The notes beneath the pieces are model-generated. The model did no database searches and had not been told where the DNA came from. It saw nothing but the letters and a program-made list of their open reading frames with translations. Shown here piece after piece: positions 51,942 to 60,358 of a stretch of DNA of 64,000 nt. Position 1 is the first letter of the stretch; each line of letters starts with the position of its first letter. Both the position numbers and the translations under genes were made by a program. The stretch covers positions 1,578,001-1,642,000 of the forward strand of contig NZ_CP039634.1 in assembly GCF_004923295.1 (NCBI RefSeq). Direction: 5' to 3'. The DNA comes from Azospirillum sp. TSH100 (GTDB taxonomy: Bacteria; Pseudomonadota; Alphaproteobacteria; Azospirillales; Azospirillaceae).

Positions 51942-52352
51942 TCACGCCCCCTGAACGTAAGGCGGTGGGGAAGTCCCTACCGACGCCGGCACGGAGGGCG
52001 CCTCGGCCAGGCCATTGACCTTCGCCGCCATCACGAAGTCGTTCTCGTGCAGTCCCCTGATCTTGTGGGTCCAGAAGGCGACAGAGCAGTGGCCCCAGCC
52101 GAAACGGATCTCCGCATGGTGGCCTTCCGCTTCACAGAGATCGCCGACCTGATTTGCGAAGGCCTGGGCCTGGACGAAATCGGGAAATTTGAAGTCGCGC
52201 TCGATGCGGTCTGGATCCTCCTTCAGGGCCCAGCCTGGCACTTGCACCAGATAGGAGGAGGCCATCGCGCGGTCCATCGGCGGTATTCCGCCGCGGCAGG
52301 GTTCGCAGGTCTTGCCGGCCAACTCCTGCATCGTCGGCGCTTGCGGTGTCAT
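51942..52352 (-). CDS. Pterin-4a-carbinolamine dehydratase family protein, 136 aa
   Basis: Regenerates pterin cofactors, or acts as a transcription-cofactor-like protein. LAGKTCEPCRGGIPPM at the N terminus, ERDFKFPDFVQAQAFANQVGDLCEAEGHHAEIRFGW (core EAEGHHAEIRFGWG) and VAFWTHKIRGLHENDF match PCD, and the two adjacent His residues are the active site. A Pro-rich tail of about 20 residues follows the domain. The extra CEPC at the N terminus is seen in a subset of bacterial PCDs. It converges with the dipeptide epimerase gene. Confidence 0.86.
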   Translation of the reverse strand: MTPQAPTMQELAGKTCEPCRGGIPPMDRAMASSYLVQVPGWALKEDPDRIERDFKFPDFVQAQAFANQVGDLCEAEGHHAEIRFGWGHCSVAFWTHKIRGLHENDFVMAAKVNGLAEAPSVPASVGTSPPPYVQGA

Positions 52353-52489
52353 CCCGATCTCTCCCCTGTTGGTTAGGTTGTCCGGTCTGGGCTAGAACCG
52401 TCCCACCTACAAGCTTGGGGTCGGGCCGCCGCTTCGGCAAGCCCGGTGCCCCGCCCGCGTCTGCCAGATGCCCTTATGGAAGCGATCCG

Positions 52490-53095
52490 ATGACCGACCT
52501 GCGCACCGACCTGCCCTTCGCCGACTACCAGTATCCGACCCGGCCGGTGGACGGGCCGCGGCTCGCCATCGTCGGCGAGGCGCCGGGGGCGGAGGAGGCG
52601 CGGCAGGGCACCCCCTTCGTCGGGCGCAGCGGCAAGCTGCTGGACGATTCGCTGGCAGCAGTCGGGATCGAACGGGCTGAATGCCTCGTCGCCAACGTCT
52701 TCCGCTACCAGCCGCCCGGCAATAAGGTCGGGCACTTCTTCTCTTCGCGCGCCCGCGCCCGCAAGGAGGGGCGGGAGATCGACGAGAGCTGGGGCGCCTT
52801 CGGCACCTCGGACCGGCTGCTGGCCGAGTTCGCCGGCGAGGTCGGGCATCTGCGCGCCACCCTGGCCGCCTACCGGCCGTCGGTGATCGTCGCGCTCGGT
52901 CGGACACCCACCTGGGCGCTGACCGGGGAGAACGGCATCCTTCAACTGCGCGGCAAGGTGCTGCCCTGCCGCCTGCTGGAGGGGGTGGAGGTGGTGCCGA
53001 CCTTCCACCCCAGCTATCTGCTGCGCGGCCAGCTGGTGGAGCAGCCGACTTTTCTCGCCGACCTGCGGCTGGCCGTTTCGCGCCTTACCCGTTAG
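52490..53095 (+). CDS. Uracil-DNA glycosylase superfamily protein, 201 aa
   Basis: The DNA-repair fold is indicated by motif A AIVGEAPGAEEARQGTPFVG near residue 27 and motif B FHPSYLL near the C terminus. Only two Cys residues are present, so the [4Fe-4S] cluster of family 4 and 5 UDGs is absent; it belongs to another branch of the superfamily, and its uracil activity is untested. The ATG follows GGAAG. The last 11 bases overlap the convergent methyltransferase gene. Confidence 0.8.
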   Translation: MTDLRTDLPFADYQYPTRPVDGPRLAIVGEAPGAEEARQGTPFVGRSGKLLDDSLAAVGIERAECLVANVFRYQPPGNKVGHFFSSRARARKEGREIDESWGAFGTSDRLLAEFAGEVGHLRATLAAYRPSVIVALGRTPTWALTGENGILQLRGKVLPCRLLEGVEVVPTFHPSYLLRGQLVEQPTFLADLRLAVSRLTR

Positions 53096-53744
53096 GGAGA
53101 AGGCGCCAGATCGTCGTTTCGCGCGTCTCCCGATCCTCCAGCTCCAGAGAGGTCGGGACGGTGTAGCTCGCCACCTTCTCGACTCCGCTCCCGGGGAAAT
53201 AGGCGCGGCCGGGGTCGCCCAGCAGCACCAGCGTGCCGGTGGCGGCGATCCCGCGCAGCCATGCCGTCACCCGTTCGGCCATCGGCCGCTCGTAACAGAC
53301 GTCGCCGGCCAGCACCACGTCGATGCCCGGCAATGGCCGGTCGACCAGATCGGCGCTGACCGGCTTGACCTCCACCCCGTTGGCCTCGGCGTTCAGCGCG
53401 ATGGCGGCCAGTGAGAAGCGGTCGATGTCGCAGGACTGCACCCGCGCCGCTCCCGCCTTCATCGCGGCGATGCCGACCAGCCCGGTGCCTGCGGCAAAAT
53501 CGAGCACCGACCTGCCGGCCACCAGCTCCGGCTGGTCGAGCAACAGCCGCGCCACAGCTTGCCCGCCCGGCCAAGCGAAAGCCCAGTATGGCGGTGGCAA
53601 ATTTGTGGCGGCCAAGGTTTCCTCTGTCGCCTGCCAGAGTGGCGTCACCTCGGTGGCAAGATGAAGCTTGATTTCCGGCAACAGCGGCGTGGTCGTCAGC
53701 GTGGTGTTGTCGCGGACGAAATCTGGGGGGGATGCGTTGTTCAT
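53085..53744 (-). CDS. SAM-dependent methyltransferase (ETFB-lysine/nicotinamide N-methyltransferase-like), 219 aa
   Basis: A class I methyltransferase. The SAM motif VLDFAAGTGLVGIAAMKAGA is near residue 75, followed by VQSCDIDRFSL and ADLVDRPLP, and then VVLAGDVCYE. WAFAWPGGQAVARLLL just before it is the family-16 (METTL20/21-like) protein lysine methyltransferase hallmark. The substrate could be a protein lysine such as electron transfer flavoprotein beta. The start is the ATG at 53744; 28 codons further upstream are open. Divergent from the CHAP gene. Confidence 0.8.
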   Translation of the reverse strand: MNNASPPDFVRDNTTLTTTPLLPEIKLHLATEVTPLWQATEETLAATNLPPPYWAFAWPGGQAVARLLLDQPELVAGRSVLDFAAGTGLVGIAAMKAGAARVQSCDIDRFSLAAIALNAEANGVEVKPVSADLVDRPLPGIDVVLAGDVCYERPMAERVTAWLRGIAATGTLVLLGDPGRAYFPGSGVEKVASYTVPTSLELEDRETRETTIWRLLPNG

Positions 53745-53886
53745 ACGAGGATTCCCAAGGGACTCCGCTGTTGCGAGGATGGCAGCCGATGCCTTATGAA
53801 TGTTACATAATTCAAACGGTGTAGACACAGCTGCGAACCCGTGTTACCCGTTTCCACCAGGGGAAAACAGAGGGATTGGGGGAGTC

Positions 53887-54717
53887 ATGCGGCAGAGGGG
53901 AACCGCCATCGGCCTTTCGTTTGCGGCTTTGATCGCGCTGAGCCCCCTTGCCGTTTCGACGGCTGCCGCGCAAGACGGCGACTGCGTTCGTACGGTCCGC
54001 TCCATTTCCGATTTCACCATTCGCGGCGATGCCTGGACCTGGTGGGATCATGCCGCCGGTCAGTATGACCGTGAACACCGCCCCGCTGTCGGCTCCGTCC
54101 TCGTCTTCAAGCGCACCGGCCACATGCGCCGTGGCCATGTCTCGCTGGTCAGTGCTGTGATCGACCGCCGCACCATCGAGGTGGACCACAGCTGGCTCGA
54201 TGGCGACGGGCTGCGTCGCGGCATGCGGGTGGTCGACGTGTCCCGCAACAACGACTGGTCTGCCGTTCGCGTCTGGCACGAGCCGACCGATCAGCTCGGC
54301 CTGCGCGTCTATGCCGCCTATGGCTTCATCATGCCGGAAGGCGAGTCGGATGCCCCGCGCGGCGGCCGCATGCTCGACGCCGGCGACCGCGGCATGGATC
54401 AGGGTTTCGCCAGCAGCCCGCGCGGCCGCGTCAAGGCCAATGGCCCGCGCATGATGGAAGCCTCGCTGCATCAGCAGAAGGGCCACAGCGTCTCGGTTCC
54501 CGGCCGCAAGCCGCAGAGCCTGTCGACGACCGCCGTCGCCTCCCACGCCCCGCAGAAGCCGCAGCGCATGGACGTCGCCGTCCTGCCGTCGCGCAAGCCG
54601 GCCAGCGCTCATGCCGCTCCGGTGACGGTTGCGGAGGTTCCCCGCACGGTTGCTCCCAGCCGCAAGCCCGGCTCCACCAACGCCGTCGCCCAGCTGGCCG
54701 ATACCAGCGAACGCTGA
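53887..54717 (+). CDS. Secreted CHAP-domain protein with RKP-repeat tail, 276 aa
   Basis: A signal peptide (ending STAAAQ, residue ~30) is followed by a CHAP-type amidase/endopeptidase fold: GDCVRTVRSIS gives the catalytic Cys, GDAWTWWDHAAGQYDR and VGSVLVFKRTGHMRRGHVSLV give the central segment with the catalytic His. The last ~100 residues are disordered, rich in Ala, Pro, Lys and Ser, with the repeated motif (G/S)RKP three to four times (PGRKPQS, PSRKPAS, PSRKPGS). A likely cell-wall-cleaving or peptidoglycan-associated protein. The start follows GGGGGAG. Confidence 0.8.
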   Translation: MRQRGTAIGLSFAALIALSPLAVSTAAAQDGDCVRTVRSISDFTIRGDAWTWWDHAAGQYDREHRPAVGSVLVFKRTGHMRRGHVSLVSAVIDRRTIEVDHSWLDGDGLRRGMRVVDVSRNNDWSAVRVWHEPTDQLGLRVYAAYGFIMPEGESDAPRGGRMLDAGDRGMDQGFASSPRGRVKANGPRMMEASLHQQKGHSVSVPGRKPQSLSTTAVASHAPQKPQRMDVAVLPSRKPASAHAAPVTVAEVPRTVAPSRKPGSTNAVAQLADTSER

Positions 54718-54843
54718 GCAGGGCGGAATTGAGAATTTCGGGGGGCGGGGCTTTGCTCCGCTCTTTTTGTTTGCGCGTCTTGTTTTTGCGGGAAGGGGGG
54801 CGGTTCACAGCCTCCCCGCCATGCCCGGTTATATCTTCCCTGG

Positions 54844-55791
54844 CTATATTTTTCCGGCCAGGATCGCCGCCAGCACCAACCAGCCGAACCAGCGGTTGGA
54901 CTTGAACTTGTCCAGGCAGTCGCCCTGGTCGTCGGGCCGCCACGTCGCGACCTGCCACGCCAGTTGCAGCGCCGCCAGCGACAGCACCGGCAGGAACAGA
55001 CCGCCCAGGCCCGCCAGACGGCCGGCAATGCCGATACCGACATAGGTCAGTGTATAGAAGCCGTAGATCCAGATCTTGCTCTGGTCGCCCAGGCGCAGCG
55101 CGGTGGACTTCACGCCGATACGGGCGTCGTCCTCCTTGTCCTGGTGGGCGTAGATGGTGTCATAGCCCAGCGTCCAGGCGATGCCCGTGACATAAAGCAC
55201 CAGCGCCGGCCAGCCGACAGTGTCCTGCACCGTTGCCCAGCCCATCAGGGCGCCCCAGTTGAAGGTCAGCCCCAGAAAGGCCTGCGGCCACCAGGTGATG
55301 CGCTTCATCAATGGATAGGTGAAGACCAGCAGCAGCGACAGCACGCCCAGCCCGATGGCGGTCATTCCCAACTGCACCAGCACCAGCAGCGACACCAGAA
55401 GCTGGACGATCAGGAAGACCAGCGCCTGACGCACCGACACCTGTCCCGACGGAATCGGACGCGAGCGGGTGCGCTCCACCATGGCATCGAACTTGCGGTC
55501 GAGGATGTCGTTGACCGTGCAGCCGGCGCCACGCATCAGCACCGCGCCGATGCCGAACAGAGCCATCAACCACAGCAGGGAAGGCCAGTCGCGGAAGGGC
55601 TGCGGCATTGCCAGCGCCACGCTCCACCAGCAGGGGAACAGCAGCAGCCATGTTCCGATCGGGCGATCGAGTCGCGCCAGCGTGACATACGGGCGCAGAC
55701 GGGCGGGAAGCCGGCGGGCGATCCAGCCATCCTGACGGATGTCGGTGAAGCCGGACTCGGGAAGGGTGGGGCCGGTGGAGGCAGTGGGCAT
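54844..55791 (-). CDS. ubiA: 4-hydroxybenzoate octaprenyltransferase, 315 aa
   Basis: Membrane prenyltransferase of ubiquinone synthesis. Both Asp-rich motifs are present: VNDILDRKFDA near residue 100 and YDTIYAHQDKEDDARIG near residue 215. Eight to nine hydrophobic segments surround them. The C terminus ends LAAILAGKI. It is encoded on the minus strand and is divergent from a receiver-domain gene. The role is clear from the family. Confidence 0.94.
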   Translation of the reverse strand: MPTASTGPTLPESGFTDIRQDGWIARRLPARLRPYVTLARLDRPIGTWLLLFPCWWSVALAMPQPFRDWPSLLWLMALFGIGAVLMRGAGCTVNDILDRKFDAMVERTRSRPIPSGQVSVRQALVFLIVQLLVSLLVLVQLGMTAIGLGVLSLLLVFTYPLMKRITWWPQAFLGLTFNWGALMGWATVQDTVGWPALVLYVTGIAWTLGYDTIYAHQDKEDDARIGVKSTALRLGDQSKIWIYGFYTLTYVGIGIAGRLAGLGGLFLPVLSLAALQLAWQVATWRPDDQGDCLDKFKSNRWFGWLVLAAILAGKI

Positions 55792-56017
55792 GACGGCGGC
55801 GGTTCCGCTGTGCTATGAGAAGGTCCGAACAGGCAATCGGTGCGGCAATAACGGCCACGATCTGGGGGAACCTATCGGGCTGTCATCCGTGCGGCAAGTG
55901 CGGTGCGGCGAAACAGCCGTGCTGAAGCCATGAGAAATTGCAGTTCCGGATCTTGCACGCGTCAAAATCGTACCAATACTGTTTCTTTGTCATAACCTCA
56001 GCGGCTTGCAATCGCAA

Positions 56018-56407
56018 ATGGACATAAGCGCGACACCGGACCGTTTCGCCGTCGTCATTGATGATGAGTCGATCATCCTGGCCGGGATGGAAATCATGCT
56101 GGACACCTGGGGTTACCAGGTGCTTGCCGCCGAGGATGTGGAAACCGTCCTGACGAAGTTGCCCGGCAGTCCGGTTCCGTGCGTGATCCTGTCCGATTAC
56201 CGGCTGCGCGACGGCTGGTCGGGCATCACCGCCGTGCGGGCGGTGCGCGAGGCCGTCGGCACCAATGTGCCCGCCATCATCCTGACGGGCGACACCGGGG
56301 CCGAGCTGTTGGCCGCGGCCAAGGCGGACCAGATCCGCATCCTGCACAAGCCGGTCCAACCCAATGACCTGCGCCGCCAGATCGACGCGCTGATCGCCGC
56401 GACCTGA
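56018..56407 (+). CDS. Single-domain response regulator (CheY-like receiver), 129 aa
   Basis: Receiver domain without an output domain. The acidic pair is in AVVIDDESII, the phospho-acceptor Asp is in CVILSDYRLRDG (about residue 59), the Thr is in IILTGDTG and the Lys is in ILHKPVQP. The ATG at 56018 or a TTG at 56006 may be the start; neither has a ribosome site. No kinase gene is adjacent. It may receive phosphoryl groups from an unlinked kinase. Confidence 0.85.
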   Translation: MDISATPDRFAVVIDDESIILAGMEIMLDTWGYQVLAAEDVETVLTKLPGSPVPCVILSDYRLRDGWSGITAVRAVREAVGTNVPAIILTGDTGAELLAAAKADQIRILHKPVQPNDLRRQIDALIAAT

Positions 56408-56524
56408 CCGCGATGCGGCGGGAGTGCGCCCAGCCGCCGCGTACCCGCATGACTGGTTTCTCGTCTGCTGACTTGCGCGTCCGCGCCCGGCTATAGTCGG
56501 GGCCGCCCCGCGGAGACGAGTGCA

Positions 56525-57304
56525 ATGGCCGACCCGATCAAGACCCGCCTGTATGTCGACAGCCCGCTGGCCGAAGGCCAGTCGGTCGGTCTGGACCATG
56601 AACGCGCGCATTTCCTGCGCCATGTCCTGCGGCTGGACCGCGGCGATCCGGTCGCCGTGTTCAATGGCCGCGACGGCGAATGGCGGGCGGTGATCGACGG
56701 CTTCGGCAAGGGCTGGTGCTCGCTGACAGTGGCGGAGCAGCGGCGGGAGCAGGACACCACCCCCGACCTGTGGCTGCTCTTCGCCCCGCTGAAGAAGGGA
56801 CGCATCGACTTCGTCGCAGAGAAGGCGACCGAGATGGGGGTATCGCGTCTGTGGCCGGTCTTCACCCGCCGCACCGATCCCAACCGGGTCAACCTCGACC
56901 GGCTGCGCGCCAATGCGGTGGAGGCGGCCGAGCAGTGCGAACGCCTCAGCGTGCCCGAGATGGGTGATGCCGTGCCGCTGGACCGCGCGCTGGCCGGCTG
57001 GCCGGCCGACCGCAAGCTCTATCTGTGCGCCGAGGCCGGGTCCGCCCGTCCGGTTGCCGAGGTGTTGCGCGACGCGCCGCCCGGTCCCGCAGCCCTGCTG
57101 GTCGGGCCGGAGGGCGGCTTTGACCAGTCGGAACTTGACGAACTCGCCAAACTTCCCTTTGTTGTTCCGGTGGGATTGGGTCCGCGCATCCTGCGGGCCG
57201 ACACGGCGGTGGTGGCGGCGTTGGCTTGCTGGCAGTCCTTGGCCGGGGATTGGACTGCCGGGGGAAGCGACCGGCGTCCGCCTTTCCGCGCGCCGATCCC
57301 GTAA
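56525..57304 (+). CDS. rsmE: 16S rRNA (uracil1498-N3)-methyltransferase, 259 aa
   Basis: SPOUT-fold rRNA methyltransferase. The N-terminal PUA-like part has HERAHFLRHVLRLDRGDPV, and the C-terminal SAM-binding knot has LLVGPEGGFDQSELDEL and LGPRILRADTAVVAAL. Length is normal. It is followed 48 bases later by gshA, in the order common in alphaproteobacteria. Confidence 0.93.
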   Translation: MADPIKTRLYVDSPLAEGQSVGLDHERAHFLRHVLRLDRGDPVAVFNGRDGEWRAVIDGFGKGWCSLTVAEQRREQDTTPDLWLLFAPLKKGRIDFVAEKATEMGVSRLWPVFTRRTDPNRVNLDRLRANAVEAAEQCERLSVPEMGDAVPLDRALAGWPADRKLYLCAEAGSARPVAEVLRDAPPGPAALLVGPEGGFDQSELDELAKLPFVVPVGLGPRILRADTAVVAALACWQSLAGDWTAGGSDRRPPFRAPIP

Positions 57305-57352
57305 CCGGCCGTCACCCGGCCGATCCCCTGTCCACTTCCCGCGAGAGACTTC

Positions 57353-58717
57353 ATGTCCGCACCCCCGACCACGCGCGGCGAACCCATCACCGACCGCCGC
57401 CAGCTTGCGGCCTATCTCGAATCCGGCTGCAAGCCGGCGTCCAACTGGCGCATCGGGACCGAGCACGAGAAATTCGCCTACCGCACTTCCGACCTGCGGC
57501 CGCTGCCCTATGACGGGCCGGACGGCATCCGCGAGCTGCTGACCCGGATGACCCGCTTCGGCTGGCAGCCGGTGGAGGAGAAGGGCAACATCATCGCGTT
57601 GGTCCAGGACATGGCCAACATCACTTTGGAGCCCGGCGGGCAGGTGGAACTGTCCGGCGCCCCGCTGGAGACCCTGCACCAGACCTGCGCCGAGGTGCAC
57701 CGCCACCTGCGTCAGGTGAAGGAGGTCGGGTCCGAACTGGGCATCGCCATGATGGGGCTGGGCTTCCAGCCCAAATGGACGCGGGACGACATCCCGTGGA
57801 TGCCGAAGGGCCGCTACAAGATCATGCGCGACTACATGCCGAAGGTCGGCTCGCTCGGCCTCGACATGATGACGCGGACCTGCACCGTGCAGGTCAATCT
57901 GGACTTCGCGTCCGAAGCCGACATGGTGAAGAAATTCCGCGTCTCGCTGGCCCTCCAGCCGATCGCGACGGCCCTGTTCGCCATGTCCCCCTTTACCGAG
58001 GGCAAGCCGAACGGCTTCCAGAGCTTCCGCAGCCACATCTGGACCGACACCGATCCCGACCGCACCGGCGACATCCCCTTCGTGTTCGAGGACGGCTTCG
58101 GCTTCGAGCGCTATGTCGACTATCTGCTCGACACGCCGATGTACTTCGTCTACCGCGACGGCACCTACATCGACGCGGCCGGCCAGTCCTTCCGCGATTT
58201 CCTCGACGGCAAGCTGCCGGCCCTGCCGGGCGAGCTGCCGCTGATCACCGACTGGGCCGACCACACCACCACCGCCTTCCCGGAAGCGCGCCTGAAGAAG
58301 TATCTGGAGATGCGCGGCGCCGACGGCGGCCCGTGGCGCAGCCTGTGCGCCCTGCCGGCCCTGTGGGTCGGGCTGCTCTACGATCAGGTGGCGCTGGATG
58401 CTGCCTGGGATCTGGCGAAGGACTGGACGACGGCCGAGCGGGCGCATCTGCGTGCCGAGGTGCCGCGGTCGGGCCTGCGCACGACGTTCCGCAAGGGGAC
58501 GGTGCGCGATGTCGCGCTGGAGATGGTGGCGATTGCCCGCGACGGTCTGGCCCGTCGCGCCCGCAACGACAATTGGGGCGACGACGAGACGCATTTCCTC
58601 GACACGCTTCAGGTCATCGCGGAAAGCGGCCGCAGCCCCGCCGACGAGCTTCTGGAGAAATTCAACGGTCCCTGGGGCGGCAGCGTCGATCCGGTGTTCA
58701 AGGAATACGCCTACTGA
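57353..58717 (+). CDS. gshA: Glutamate-cysteine ligase, 454 aa
   Basis: First step of glutathione synthesis. The protein is of the plant/alphaproteobacterial GCS2 type: [16 protein letters not shown] near residue 33, [24 protein letters not shown] near residue 80 (quoted in part), and [17 protein letters not shown] later. The length (450-460 residues) matches this class. The rsmE-gshA order recurs in relatives. The gene is followed by a strong terminator and palindromes. Confidence 0.93.
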   Translation: MSAPPTTRGEPITDRRQLAAYLESGCKPASNWRIGTEHEKFAYRTSDLRPLPYDGPDGIRELLTRMTRFGWQPVEEKGNIIALVQDMANITLEPGGQVELSGAPLETLHQTCAEVHRHLRQVKEVGSELGIAMMGLGFQPKWTRDDIPWMPKGRYKIMRDYMPKVGSLGLDMMTRTCTVQVNLDFASEADMVKKFRVSLALQPIATALFAMSPFTEGKPNGFQSFRSHIWTDTDPDRTGDIPFVFEDGFGFERYVDYLLDTPMYFVYRDGTYIDAAGQSFRDFLDGKLPALPGELPLITDWADHTTTAFPEARLKKYLEMRGADGGPWRSLCALPALWVGLLYDQVALDAAWDLAKDWTTAERAHLRAEVPRSGLRTTFRKGTVRDVALEMVAIARDGLARRARNDNWGDDETHFLDTLQVIAESGRSPADELLEKFNGPWGGSVDPVFKEYAY

Positions 58718-58727
58718 GAAGGCGTGT

Positions 58728-58760
58728 GGGGCTGGCGCCTGTGCGTCAGCCCCCGTTTTT
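58728..58760 (+). terminator. Intrinsic terminator after gshA
   Basis: Stem GGGGCTGGCGC / GCGTCAGCCCC (11 bases with one G-U pair), loop CTGT, then CGTTTTT. It starts 11 bases after the gshA stop. Confidence 0.85.
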
Positions 58761-58800
58761 AGAGTCTGTCCAATGCTTCAATAAGCATCGGACAGACTCT
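58761..58800. repeat. Intergenic palindrome A
   Basis: An 18-base inverted repeat AGAGTCTGTCCAATGCTT / AAGCATCGGACAGACTCT with one mismatch and a four-base loop. It follows the gshA terminator directly and has no T run. The mismatch forms a G-U pair only in the minus-strand RNA, consistent with a repeat selected for folding. Confidence 0.7.
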
Positions 58801-58829
58801 AAGCTTTTGGTTTTCCGTGTGATTCACGC

Positions 58830-58849
58830 TTCAAGCGATTCCGCTTGAA
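58830..58849. repeat. Intergenic palindrome B, downstream of fdxB
   Basis: Perfect 8-base stem TTCAAGCG / CGCTTGAA with a loop ATTC, between palindrome A and the fdxB stop. Both palindromes end in flanks of the form CTCTA. They may be copies of a dispersed intergenic element, and B may stabilise the 3' end of the nif transcript. Confidence 0.55.
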
Positions 58850-58860
58850 TTGATCGCACT

Positions 58861-59154
58861 CTAGGCCGCCACCGGCGCATGGGTGATGCAGCTCTTCGAG
58901 CACACCTTGGAGCAGCTTTCGCAGCCGATGCAGTTGGCCGCTTCCTTGACCGTCATGATCTTCTTCTCGGCCTCGTCGTCGAAGGCATCGACGATGTCGC
59001 CGTCCTCGGTCAGGCCGATCATGTCGAGCACGCCGCGCCCGCACACCTTGAAGCAGCGGCCGCAGCCGATGCACTGCTTCTGATCGATGGATTGGACGAA
59101 TTTCGGGGTCCAGCTCTGACCACCGCGGGTGGTGCCGGTCAGGAACTCAGCCAT
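58861..59154 (-). CDS. fdxB: Nif-specific ferredoxin III, 97 aa
   Basis: Two ferredoxin-type cluster motifs, [14 protein letters not shown] near residue 28 and [11 protein letters not shown] near residue 75, joined by an acidic stretch ([15 protein letters not shown]). This spacing is that of the nif-associated ferredoxin III (FdxB/FdxA naming varies). It is the last gene of the nifENX operon. It probably supplies electrons for cofactor assembly or nitrogenase. Confidence 0.9.
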   Translation of the reverse strand: MAEFLTGTTRGGQSWTPKFVQSIDQKQCIGCGRCFKVCGRGVLDMIGLTEDGDIVDAFDDEAEKKIMTVKEAANCIGCESCSKVCSKSCITHAPVAA

Positions 59155-59210
59155 GGGAATGCTCCTCTCGGGAAAGGCTGCGCCTAAGCTTGTCTTTGGG
59201 AAGGGAGGGG

Positions 59211-59411
59211 TTATGCCGTCTCCAGCGCCTTCAGCGCCGCCCGCTTCTCGGTCAGGGTCTTGAAGGCGTCATAGGTTTCCTGCGCCACCGTCAGGATGCT
59301 CTGCCAGTTCTGCGGAAGCTCTTCCGACAGATCGTGCAAATCCATCTTCTTCTGGGTGGCGCGGGCGTTCAGCTTCTTGATCTCGTCCTTCAGGGCGTCG
59401 ATGTCGCTCAC
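59211..59411 (-). CDS. Small nif-associated protein, DUF683 / CCE_0567-type, 66 aa
   Basis: A small helical protein with a coiled-coil hairpin: [24 protein letters not shown] then [14 protein letters not shown]. Members of the DUF683 family are encoded in nif operons and some bind metal as hexamers. It follows the DUF269 gene in the same order seen in Azospirillum and Azotobacter-like nif clusters. Confidence 0.87.
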   Translation of the reverse strand: MSDIDALKDEIKKLNARATQKKMDLHDLSEELPQNWQSILTVAQETYDAFKTLTEKRAALKALETA

Positions 59412-59429
59412 GGTCGTGCTCCCGGTCGA

Positions 59430-59897
59430 TCAGAGATTGGCGACGTCGGGATATTCCCGGATCAGCGCCACCGCTTCCTCGACCAGCTTGGCGCCGTCGG
59501 CGGCCAGCTTCTCGATGCTGGGGAAGCCGAAGCGGTGGACGTCGCGCAGCGACTTCGACACCACCACCAGCCGGCCGGTGGTCAGGATCATGCGGCCGAA
59601 ACCCTCATGGCTCATCTTCATCATCGGCGAGGCCATCATCCCGGTCTGCTTTTCGACCGTTACACCGACCGCCTTGTAGAACAGCTCCAGCCGCCACAGC
59701 GTGTCCGGATCGGGATCGCCGATGATCGGGATGGCGGCCCGTGCCTCCTTGTCCAGGATGAAGGGGGCGAGCAGGGCCTCGTCCGGCTTGCCTTCCCAGG
59801 CGCCATAGCTGTCCTCGGCCCGGAACAGCAGGACCAGCGTCTTCACGAACTGGTCGGCGACGGACACTTCAGCCACATCAGCGCTCTCTGCAGCCAT
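59430..59897 (-). CDS. NifX-associated nitrogen fixation protein, DUF269, 155 aa
   Basis: The protein matches the DUF269 (NifX-associated) family: [20 protein letters not shown] near residue 18, [15 protein letters not shown] segment ([21 protein letters not shown]) in the middle, and [25 protein letters not shown] after it. The ATG has GGAGGAGG seven bases before it. It starts 2 bases after the nifX stop and is presumably co-translated. The role in cofactor maturation has not been fully defined. Confidence 0.9.
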   Translation of the reverse strand: MAAESADVAEVSVADQFVKTLVLLFRAEDSYGAWEGKPDEALLAPFILDKEARAAIPIIGDPDPDTLWRLELFYKAVGVTVEKQTGMMASPMMKMSHEGFGRMILTTGRLVVVSKSLRDVHRFGFPSIEKLAADGAKLVEEAVALIREYPDVANL

Positions 59898-59899
59898 GC

Positions 59900-60358
59900 T
59901 CAAACCTCCTCCTCGTCGAAATGGAATTCGGGCGTTTCGCCCATCGCCTTGCGCAGCCAGGGCGGCGGGTTGCCGTTCAGCGTCTGGACCAGCTTGTCGA
60001 GCAAGGCCGGGATGGACTCGGTGGCCTCGACCTTCACCGGATGGATTTTCTTGGCCACCACGCGGGCGGCAGCCGAGGCACCGATGGCCGACAGATAGAG
60101 GATGGCGACGTCGGCCAGCGCCTCCAGCTTGGGCACCAGCTTGTCCTCGTTGCCGTCCTCGAACATCGAGCCGCCGAACTGGAAGGTTTCCAGAAAGGCA
60201 TGGCCCTGGCGGTCGACCTGATAGACGGCGATGTTCTTGGCCCAGCCGAAATGCGCATCGACGTGCTGCATGTCCTGGGTGCAGAAAGCGACCTTCATCG
60301 ATCCTCCTTTGGTCGGGCGTGGGGCCTGCACCACGCTCAGACGGCGTTGCATCCGCAT
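59900..60358 (-). CDS. nifX: FeMo-cofactor carrier NifX, 152 aa
   Basis: Binds VK-cluster/NifB-co and FeMo-co during assembly. The domain has [21 protein letters not shown] (with a conserved His), [19 protein letters not shown] and [17 protein letters not shown]. The start is the ATG after GGAGGCGG, overlapping the nifN stop by 22 bases; a second ATG six bases later is possible. The C-terminal tail is acidic (FHFDEEEV). Confidence 0.93.
   Translation of the reverse strand: MRMQRRLSVVQAPRPTKGGSMKVAFCTQDMQHVDAHFGWAKNIAVYQVDRQGHAFLETFQFGGSMFEDGNEDKLVPKLEALADVAILYLSAIGASAAARVVAKKIHPVKVEATESIPALLDKLVQTLNGNPPPWLRKAMGETPEFHFDEEEV

Noticed and set aside
55883..58594. Minus-strand 903-codon open frame across the receiver, rsmE and gshA genes
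   Set aside because: Antisense to three recognised genes; no ribosome site and no domain pattern.
58761..58800. Palindrome A as the terminator of the nif operon
   Set aside because: No T run follows on the minus strand, so it is listed as a repeat.
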